From LD21 sp963715785 (GTDB lineage Bacteria; Bacteroidota; Bacteroidia; Bacteroidales; VadinHA17): a DNA stretch of 64,000 bases. Under the pieces are notes generated by a model. It was not told where the DNA came from and did no database searches. It saw nothing but the letters and a program-made list of their open reading frames with translations. The translations under genes were made by a program, and so were the position numbers. Of this stretch, positions 52,950 to 59,296 are shown piece by piece. Each line of letters opens with the position of its first letter. Position 1 is the first letter of the stretch. The stretch covers positions 1,426,001 to 1,490,000 of the forward strand of contig OY970276.1 in the NCBI GenBank assembly GCA_963715785.1, in the 5' to 3' direction.

Positions 52950-53236
52950 TTGAAAGGCCTGTTTATCAGAAATTTAAGGAGTGACTTGTTCATCGTTAGC
53001 ATTTTTTATACAGGATATTAGTTTTATTATGTACAACGATATGCATGATGAGCTTTTAAAAAGCGACAATTTTTACAAAAGATTCTGGGATGATTTTTAT
53101 TGATTTTTTCTGGCGGGTCCAATATTATTAGACTCTTCATTTTTTATTTTGATATGCTATACATTTTTTCGAAAATGTTTAGCAGGCAGATGCCGAAAAG
53201 CCTGAACAGAGTAGGCAAAAGAAAAATTGTCTCGCT

Positions 53237-53434
53237 ATGAAAAAAATAAGTTTGGAACAAATGGAAGAAGTCAATGGAGGAAGAATGCGTGCTCTTGAAT
53301 GTGGTATTGCCTCTATTGCTTAAATAGGTGCTTTTGCCGCCTTGGTTACTGCTACAGGTGGTGCTGCACTCGCAATTGCTGCTGTTACATACTCAGTTGC
53401 TCCAGCAGGGTGGGGGCTTGCTTGTTTTGCATAA
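53237..53434 (+). pseudogene. Double-glycine bacteriocin-like precursor interrupted by in-frame TAA
   Basis: The leader MKKISLEQMEEVNGG (cleavage after Gly15) is followed by RMRALECGIASIA and then a TAA at 53321-53323. Past the stop the same frame continues for 36 codons with an Ala/Gly-rich hydrophobic core (IGAFAALVTATGG...YSVAPAGWGLACFA) to a second TAA. The continuation looks like the rest of one 65-residue precursor with Cys residues near both ends, so a single base change probably created the stop. As it stands only a 28-residue peptide would be made. It lies between the ABC transporter and a small two-helix protein. Confidence 0.75.
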
Positions 53435-53499
53435 AACAACCAAATTCATTATTATAAATATGGGAGACTTAACTCCCATATTTTAAAAAACTTTATAGT

Positions 53500-53706
53500 A
53501 TGAAACCTTTACTGCAAAGAAATTTAATCAGTGTAATGTTTGTTATAGTTTTAACCACATTAGGAATATCGATAGCGTTACTATTAATTTTTAAACCCAC
53601 TGATAAAGAAAGGCTAGCTTTAATATTGATAGCAATATCAAGCTTTTTAACTTGTCTAAGTTTTTATATTGAGATATTGAAGAGGAACAAAAGTACTAAA
53701 AGTTAA
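53500..53706 (+). CDS. Small two-helix membrane protein (possible immunity protein)
   Basis: This 68-residue protein has two hydrophobic helices (about residues 10-31 and 38-57) separated by KPTDKER, and a basic tail KRNKSTKS. No family is recognised. It directly follows the broken double-glycine precursor (66 bp gap). Small two-helix proteins with basic tails are common as bacteriocin immunity proteins, so that role is suggested by context only. The 60-residue protein at 54143 has the same layout. Confidence 0.6.
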   Translation: MKPLLQRNLISVMFVIVLTTLGISIALLLIFKPTDKERLALILIAISSFLTCLSFYIEILKRNKSTKS

Positions 53707-54142
53707 ATGCCATTGAACAAAATTTAATTTAGACATTCTATTCGTGACTCATCAAATCCAGTGTAAATTAAATTTATTTATTAATCTATTTCCATTTTGA
53801 AAAGGACTGATTTTATTGACTTTACTGCTTTCCTAAAAAGTCCAATCCCCAGGGAACAATTTAATATTGATTCCATTGGTTCCTTTTTAAAGCTTGTTTG
53901 AAAAATACAACCCCAAGCCCCTCGCTCAAGCTACGGCTTGAAAAGTTTTTCCCTCCCAATAAAGAAACATTTTTGTCAAGGTTATAAGGGACTCTTACAT
54001 TGGAAAAGCTGAATTTTATATTGAAAATCAGCTATTTCTGTTAAATTAGAATTAGCTTTATATTTGGTTCGTTTATGTAATTCTCCTATTATTTGACAAT
54101 TTAATGTGAACCGATTTATTAATTTTTAAACTATCGAATGAA
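53707..54142. other. Intergenic region with terminator-like stem and dispersed repeat
   Basis: This 436-bp stretch contains a bulged stem GGAACAAT / ATTGGTTCC followed by TTTTT (53853-53888), probably a weak intrinsic terminator. A 53-bp repeat (53922-53974) with palindrome CAAGCTACGGCTTG recurs at 54454. No convincing gene is seen. Confidence 0.55.
53922..53974 (+). repeat. 53-bp dispersed repeat, copy 1
   Basis: This starts TCGCTCAAGCTACGGCTTG and ends AAAGAAACATTTTT. It matches 54454-54506 in the same orientation with 3 mismatches (CGG to CAA counts two, AAT to AGT one). The head forms a 5-4-5 hairpin. Confidence 0.85.
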
Positions 54143-54325
54143 ATGAAAAGAATCAACGTATTGATCATAATTTTACTGATCATTTTGATAATATATCTTC
54201 TCTACAGGCTCCTCGCTTATGGTGAGTATAGCAAGATAGACTACCTGCTATTAATATTACTTATAATTGGGGGAGCTATAAATTCAATCTTAATTCTTAA
54301 ACAGAGGAAGGGGATAAAGGATTAA
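54143..54325 (+). CDS. Small two-helix membrane protein
   Basis: This 60-residue protein has two hydrophobic segments (about residues 5-24 and 33-52) and a basic end KQRKGIKD. No family is recognised. Its layout resembles the 68-residue protein at 53500. It may be a second immunity-type protein of the locus. Being so short and AT-rich, it could also be a chance frame. Confidence 0.45.
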   Translation: MKRINVLIIILLIILIIYLLYRLLAYGEYSKIDYLLLILLIIGGAINSILILKQRKGIKD

Positions 54326-54706
54326 TTAAGCCCAGACATGAAAATTTCTTCGTATTTAAGGTACGAAGCACCGTCAATATTTGTAGAAAATTTGAGAAGA
54401 TCTCATAATTATGATAGCATAGCACCAAGAATGTCTATATTTAAGATAAGCCTTCGCTCAAGCTACAACTTGAAAAGTTTTTCCCTCCCAGTAAAGAAAC
54501 ATTTTTACCTCTATCCGCTATTCTATGCTCTTTACTCTGAGCTACGTGATCAATTTACTTTGCCATAATGGCCCACCCCACGGCTCGTTAAAGCCACAGC
54601 TTTAATCACTCGCTTCTGTGAAAATAGCTTAATAAGATCTCAGAGATATTTTGGATAACCGGTGAGATTTTTCATCAGACAGCCGGAGGTTTCTCAATGA
54701 CCGCGT
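54326..54706. other. Palindrome-rich intergenic region
   Basis: A REP-like unit GGTACGAAGCACC with GTCAATATTTGTAGAA (54360-54389), the second 53-bp repeat (54454-54506) and a TTAAAGC-CACA-GCTTTAA hairpin (54588-54605). No supported gene is seen; an open frame at 54338 is made of these repeats. Confidence 0.6.
54454..54506 (+). repeat. 53-bp dispersed repeat, copy 2
   Basis: 50 of 53 positions match copy 1 at 53922-53974, in the same orientation. Confidence 0.85.
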
Positions 54707-54749
54707 AAAAAAAAAGTCCCCGGAAGTGAATCAGCAATCTCCCGGGGAC
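54707..54749 (-). terminator. Intrinsic terminator (minus strand)
   Basis: On the minus strand GTCCCCGG pairs with CCGGGGAC around an 18-nt loop, followed by nine T (54715 to 54707). It ends a minus-strand transcript coming from the small ORF and HTH gene at 54776-55214. Confidence 0.85.
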
Positions 54750-54775
54750 ACGACTTGGTCAGAGCGACCATCTGT

Positions 54776-54916
54776 TCAGCAGCACGAGAACAGATCCTTG
54801 AAAAAACGCAGCGAGAAATGACTGATAATATCGGAATGCGACAGATAACCTTCCGTACAGAAGATCCCGCAGCTTAACCGCATCCCAATGCTGATATTTA
54901 CTAAATTAAAACCCAT
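54776..54916 (-). CDS. Possible 46-residue peptide
   Basis: A minus-strand frame of 46 codons starts MGFNLVNISIGM (an inner Met gives 35 residues) and ends HFSLRFFKDLFSCC. It lies 88 bp after the small HTH gene and 26 bp ahead of a strong terminator, so a transcript very likely covers it. Translation is not proven and no family is recognised. The Cys pair at the end and basic/aromatic tail are notable. It could also be a non-coding leader or trailer RNA. Confidence 0.35.
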   Translation of the reverse strand: MGFNLVNISIGMRLSCGIFCTEGYLSHSDIISHFSLRFFKDLFSCC

Positions 54917-55004
54917 TGCAATCAAAATGACAAAGACTCTTATTATACAAGTTTAAAAAACCCCAGGGACAGAAAAATGGATTATCCATATGTTATACAA
55001 CATA

Positions 55005-55214
55005 TTATTGATATTCTTCATCTGTAACATATGACCTCCTCGAGAGACTGTACCTGATATCGGTCCCTTCCTCACGCATCTCCCTCACAATCCGCTTTAC
55101 ACTCCTCTCACTGATCTCAAATCTCAAAGCTAATTCAGCAGGAGCTCCCGTGCACTTAAGCATCGCAAGCTTTAGCAGCCTGACTTTTAGCGTCTCTTTC
55201 TGGAACTTGTTCAT
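55005..55214 (-). CDS. Small HTH-domain protein
   Basis: This 69-residue protein is nearly all one winged-HTH-like domain: RLLKLAMLKCTGAPAELALR followed by FEISERSVKRIVREMREEGT and DIRYSLSRRSYV. It parallels the N-terminal part of the protein at 48181 (TGTPDELAKQLGVSRTSLYE). It is probably a local DNA-binding regulator. It shares a strand with the small frame at 54776 and the terminator at 54707, which may be its own transcript end. Confidence 0.75.
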   Translation of the reverse strand: MNKFQKETLKVRLLKLAMLKCTGAPAELALRFEISERSVKRIVREMREEGTDIRYSLSRRSYVTDEEYQ

Positions 55215-55481
55215 AATTGCCAGAATTTATATTGTCTAAGACATGACTTCAATTATAAAATTAAACAAAATGGAGGTAAATAACCAAATATTTTTAGAAT
55301 TTTTTTACGATTTATTTGCGATTAGTTAATATTTAACCGCTTTTACTTGATTTAGTAAAGGTTATTTTACATTGTTATTGTCCTAAAAGCATTAGATTTC
55401 TAAAGAAATCCTTTAAGCTGTGACTTTAGATCAAAGTCCTGTTAATTGGCAGAGTGCCCGGGTGAATAATTACTTCATCTT

Positions 55482-57275
55482 TTATTTCAGCCTGTCAAAC
55501 CTGCTGCTTTGTTTTGTGAACATTGTGTAATAAATCCCCTGTTTTTTCATCAGCTCATCATGCGTGCCGGTTTCGGCAATTGAACCCTTGTCAAGAACTA
55601 TAATCCTGTCAGCAAGATTTACATTTGTAAAACGGTGACTTATAAGGATTGATGTACGGCCTTTTACTATCTCCCTGAAGCGGTTGAAGATATCATATTC
55701 AGTATCGGCATCGAGAGCACTTGAAGGCTCATCCAGGATCAATACCGCAGCCTCCCTGAAGAGCGCTCTTGCAAGCGCAATTTTCTGCCATTCACCCCAA
55801 CTGAGCTCACGACTCTCGTCAAAAAGATTTCCAATCAGGGTCTCATAGCCACCTGGAAGATTACTGATCAATTCATGGACCCCGGTGGCAGCCGCTGATT
55901 CTTTTATCCTGAGTGCAGGGGAGTCTTGCTCAATATTCCCCATCCTTATGTTTTCCCCGGCAGAAAGATTGTAGAGCATAAAATCCTGAAAAACAACAGA
56001 AAAATGTTTTCTGTACTCTTCAGGATCCATATTTCTGATATTTGCTCCATCATATCTTATAGTTCCAGAGTCTGGATCATATAACCTGCATAACAATCTG
56101 ACAAGCGTGCTTTTGCCTGCACCATTCGACCCAACCAGGGCAATAATTTCCCCCTTCTTTATTTCAAATGATACATTTCTGATCGCCTCAGTCGTGTTGC
56201 CCGGATATGTGAATGAAAGATCTTCCAAAACTATTTTTTTCTTTAATGGTGCAGGCATTTTAACCGGATCCTCAGCAATTACCTTTTCTTTAAGATTCAG
56301 AAATTCAAATGTGTCGCCTATAAAGAGACTGTCTTCATAAAGCCCTGCCATTGCCCCGAAAAGATCTTTTATATATATCATTCCCTGTCGGAATGCAAGC
56401 AGAAACATCGCTAACTGGCCCAGCGAAAGTTTTCCGATTATTGTTTGGTGTGCGATAAACAAAAGTGAAATCAAAAGGGCAACAGCTTTGAAAAGATTAG
56501 AAATTAATTCTATCAGAGTCCTTCTTTTGATGATTTTAAGTTCTTCTTCCTTCTGCTTCAGGAATGATTTTCTGAAAAGGCTGATAAAATATTTTCCAAG
56601 ACCAAAAAGCCGGAGTTCCCTCGAGGGCCTGTCGCCAGTTAGAAGCCAGTTAAAGTATGCCGATTTTCTTGCTTCAGGCGTTTGTTGACGTTGAAAATTG
56701 TAAAGTATATCAGCATAATAGAGACGTAACCAGATTCCGGGAATATTTGCAACAATAAGAAGCAGTGCCAGTGTCCAGTTAAGAGTAAGTATAAGGCCGG
56801 TCATAAGCAATAATGACAGGAGTCCCCTGAACATCGAGATCACGTTATTCAGAATGTTGTTGGGACGCCAGGGAGCCTCTCTCGAAGCGCGTGTAAGACA
56901 ATCGAAGTAGCCGGGCCGTTCAAAATTGATCAAATCGAGCTTAATAGCTTTAGCATGAAGGAGTCCGAACATATAGGACTCCAGCTTCAGCGCCTGTTTT
57001 TTGCGAACAAAATTGCTGAAATCAGAAGAGGCTTCATCGAGAAACCATGTTATTGCCAGCGCAACAATTGGCCATAATACATTTATGTTCAGAATTGATC
57101 GTCCTGCTGTCGTTGCTTTGGTTATATCATCAATTACCACTTTCAGCAGCCAGATAATAAGCAGAGGAAAGACACTCCTCAGGACAGACATTACAATATT
57201 CGCAAATGTCCAGCCGGGCGCACTGTTCCATACGAGCCTTAATGATTCCCTGAATAAATTTATTTTCTCTCTCAT
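55482..57275 (-). CDS. ABC exporter (fused permease-ATPase) with atypical LSWGE signature
   Basis: This 597-residue protein has a six-helix exporter membrane domain (about residues 20-320) and an ATPase domain with Walker A GSNGAGKST (382-390) and Walker B VLILDEPSSALD (511-522). The signature motif is LSWGEWQK (491-498) rather than LSGGQ; W-Q variants occur in lantibiotic/RiPP exporters such as NisT-type proteins. It is the last gene of a minus-strand set with PqqD, HPr-kinase-like and S26-like genes, suggesting export of a modified peptide. A 221-bp gap separates it from the S26-like gene. Confidence 0.92.
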   Translation of the reverse strand: MREKINLFRESLRLVWNSAPGWTFANIVMSVLRSVFPLLIIWLLKVVIDDITKATTAGRSILNINVLWPIVALAITWFLDEASSDFSNFVRKKQALKLESYMFGLLHAKAIKLDLINFERPGYFDCLTRASREAPWRPNNILNNVISMFRGLLSLLLMTGLILTLNWTLALLLIVANIPGIWLRLYYADILYNFQRQQTPEARKSAYFNWLLTGDRPSRELRLFGLGKYFISLFRKSFLKQKEEELKIIKRRTLIELISNLFKAVALLISLLFIAHQTIIGKLSLGQLAMFLLAFRQGMIYIKDLFGAMAGLYEDSLFIGDTFEFLNLKEKVIAEDPVKMPAPLKKKIVLEDLSFTYPGNTTEAIRNVSFEIKKGEIIALVGSNGAGKSTLVRLLCRLYDPDSGTIRYDGANIRNMDPEEYRKHFSVVFQDFMLYNLSAGENIRMGNIEQDSPALRIKESAAATGVHELISNLPGGYETLIGNLFDESRELSWGEWQKIALARALFREAAVLILDEPSSALDADTEYDIFNRFREIVKGRTSILISHRFTNVNLADRIIVLDKGSIAETGTHDELMKKQGIYYTMFTKQSSRFDRLK

Positions 57276-57496
57276 TCAAGCCAAGAACTAAATTCATTTA
57301 ACCGCAGATATCCTAATGCTCCATAACAAGGAGTCACGAATGATTAATATTATATCCTTCGTGTTATATTGTTGGATACTTTGTGACACTTTATGGCTAA
57401 ATCAATTATTTTCTACCACGAAGGTACGCAATCCCGAGTACTCGGGATCACGAAGGTTCACAAATGAGTGATTAGCGAACCCTGCAGACGGTAAAA
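57276..57496. other. Intergenic region with 18-bp perfect palindrome
   Basis: ATCCCGAGTACTCGGGAT (57431-57448) lies between two CACGAAGGT-type repeat halves. This is a common Bacteroidetes intergenic element. No gene or precursor peptide was found here on either strand. Confidence 0.6.
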
Positions 57497-57946
57497 CTAA
57501 TGGATTTTCTTCCATAAAATTATCATTATAACTCTTATCCTGTTAACCAGATAATTTGGTTTTGCATTGATCCTGATATCAGCAGGCACAGAGTTTTCGC
57601 CGGTTGATTCTGCACGGATTATCCGTCCGGCTAATTTATCGATCCTTACCGGGTTATCAGCATAAGCATTGCTGTCTCCCCTTGTCACATAATATGTTAT
57701 CCTGTTTTTTGAAATTATTTTAGAAAGTCTGTGGACAATAAGCCCTCTTTCCCTTCGTATTGCAACTATTTCCCCGGGATGCGGTAGCCCTCTTATGTTC
57801 AAAGGTTCAATAAGGATCAGGGAGCCTGGTTTTATGCAAGGATACATACTGTAACCATGAGCTTTGATCCTGATGGTTTTTCCTTCCGATAGAAGTGTGA
57901 GCCCGACATCTTTTACGATTTCATGTTTATTCAGCTGTTCATTCAT
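57497..57946 (-). CDS. S26/S24-family signal-peptidase-like protein
   Basis: This 149-residue protein has the signal-peptidase serine motif GYSMYPCIKPGS (Ser33), a box LIVHRLSKI (His72) and TRGDSNAYADNP (Asp91 region). Ser-His rather than Ser-Lys points to the ER/SipW-like S26 subtype. No N-terminal membrane anchor is present; a hydrophobic stretch occurs near the C-terminus (RVIMIILW). It overlaps the HPr-kinase-like gene by 8 bp. In such clusters these proteins are thought to be dedicated proteases for a peptide product, an inference. Confidence 0.82.
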   Translation of the reverse strand: MNEQLNKHEIVKDVGLTLLSEGKTIRIKAHGYSMYPCIKPGSLILIEPLNIRGLPHPGEIVAIRRERGLIVHRLSKIISKNRITYYVTRGDSNAYADNPVRIDKLAGRIIRAESTGENSVPADIRINAKPNYLVNRIRVIMIILWKKIH

Positions 57947-58826
57947 TTTCGATTATAAGATCAATTGCACTTCTGTCAGGTATGAAGAAAAGCTTTGAGG
58001 TTGGGATCGTTCCGCACATAATTGAAATGGATCCGAGAAGACGTGCGATAATATCTGCCCCCCAGTTATGCTGTATACAGTTTGCCATTACCTGGGTAAC
58101 CGCATTGGCGCCTTTTAAGGGTATCAGTTTATTTTCAAAGCCATGTTCAATAATAAAGATTTTATTCAGGACTGATTCGCGAGGCTCATCATTTAAATAA
58201 ACAGGGGTATTGAACATCCTGTAGCCTCCACCAGTATTTCTTAAGATAAGTCTGTCGTCATGTATAACCCTTGCGCCCGAGTCATCCCAGAGCTTTGCTA
58301 TTGTTGATTTTCCTTTTCCGGAAACTCCGCTGAATATATAGCCATGACCTGCATGGTTGACTCCCGAAGCGTGGATCATTATATCACCGTTAATAACAGT
58401 GAGATAATAAAGAATGAGTCCGTCGAGTGGGTACTCAAAAGGATCAGTTTCCTCAAGACTTCCATATATCCAGAGATCCCATTCCAAAGAAGTAAGGGAG
58501 AATTTCAATACTGCATTCTTCTCGGCTGAAGAGAGCGGGAAAATAGTCCAGATAAATAATTCGTGACGATATTTCCAGACGCTCCAGAAGTTTGTTTCAT
58601 TATTGAACTGTATCCCATTAATCTCTTCCACATATGGTGCCCGGAAGACCCTTTCAGCACCTTTCGGAAGGTTAAAGGGCTCAGAATGAACACGTATTAA
58701 AATATCCGGTGCTAAATTATGATTTATGTTTCTGAGATATCTTGGTGAAGGTTTCAGCTCAGGTCCGTTGGCTGACGCTTCAAACCCGATATTATAACCT
58801 GCAATATTTAAATTATATTCTCTCAT
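57939..58826 (-). CDS. HPr kinase-like protein (PqqD-associated)
   Basis: This 295-residue protein has a P-loop GVSGKGKST (residues 167-175) and HDDR (189-192) as in the HprK kinase domain (GxSGxGKS, and the HxDD loop). The N-terminal domain is unrelated to classical HprK. Similar kinases phosphorylate precursor peptides in paeninodin-type lasso-peptide clusters and commonly accompany PqqD. Substrate here is unknown. The gene overlaps the S26-like gene. Confidence 0.85.
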   Translation of the reverse strand: MREYNLNIAGYNIGFEASANGPELKPSPRYLRNINHNLAPDILIRVHSEPFNLPKGAERVFRAPYVEEINGIQFNNETNFWSVWKYRHELFIWTIFPLSSAEKNAVLKFSLTSLEWDLWIYGSLEETDPFEYPLDGLILYYLTVINGDIMIHASGVNHAGHGYIFSGVSGKGKSTIAKLWDDSGARVIHDDRLILRNTGGGYRMFNTPVYLNDEPRESVLNKIFIIEHGFENKLIPLKGANAVTQVMANCIQHNWGADIIARLLGSISIMCGTIPTSKLFFIPDRSAIDLIIENE

Positions 58827-58941
58827 CTGGTTAATCTTTCAAAATGTTGCTTCAGACATTTTTTCGATTCCTATGTTTCATGACCCATTTAAGTGGAGGC
58901 TTTAGAGCCCGGGGTTATTGCCATGACACAAAATTACATAA

Positions 58942-59247
58942 TTAAATGATAATAAGATAGTTGCTCATATTCTCAACAAATGATAATACATCCTTTTCAG
59001 CCTCTGATGAATCAATATCATATTCATCAGTTAAAGCTTTAATTATCTCTTCAATGCTTCTCTTGCCGTTAATTTTTTCCCATATGAAAGCGCCGGTCTC
59101 ATTCAGTGTATAAACGCTGTTCATATCAGCTATGTTGTCTGTGATAGGAACAAGCACATATTCATTTCCCGTTTTCCTTGTAACTATTGAAGATGATTGG
59201 GAAAGTATTGATTTCAAACCAGCCATTGCATTCCAATTATCGATCAA
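58942..59247 (-). CDS. PqqD family peptide-binding protein
   Basis: This 101-residue PqqD-like protein (RiPP recognition element fold) shows VLVPITDNIADMNSVYTLN followed by ETGAFIWEKINGKRSIEEII and a helical end. PqqD domains bind leader peptides and deliver them to modifying enzymes. It opens a minus-strand run PqqD, HPr-kinase-like, S26-like, ABC exporter. No precursor peptide gene was found in the gaps. It diverges from rnr with a 49-bp space. Confidence 0.9.
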   Translation of the reverse strand: MIDNWNAMAGLKSILSQSSSIVTRKTGNEYVLVPITDNIADMNSVYTLNETGAFIWEKINGKRSIEEIIKALTDEYDIDSSEAEKDVLSFVENMSNYLIII

Positions 59248-59275
59248 ATGTATTAAAATTTATGGTTCATTTTCG

Positions 59276-59283
59276 TACCTTCG
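59276..59283 (+). promoter_or_regulatory. Candidate -7 promoter box of rnr
   Basis: TACCTTCG, a frequent Bacteroidetes variant of TANNTTTG, lies 14 bp before the rnr ATG. A matching -33 box is not clear. Confidence 0.35.
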
Positions 59284-59296
59284 CAAAAACTGAAAT

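Noticed and set aside
53029..53103. 24-codon frame (MYNDMHDELLKSD...) before the third peptide
   Set aside because: It has no double-glycine leader, no family resemblance and a short length. Possibly a gene remnant, not supportable as a gene.
54338..54568. 76-codon plus-strand open frame
   Set aside because: It consists of the REP-like unit and the 53-bp dispersed repeat; no protein features.
58827..58941. Search for a precursor peptide between the PqqD and HPr-kinase-like genes
   Set aside because: Only frames of 11 codons or fewer start in this gap; none looks like a leader peptide.
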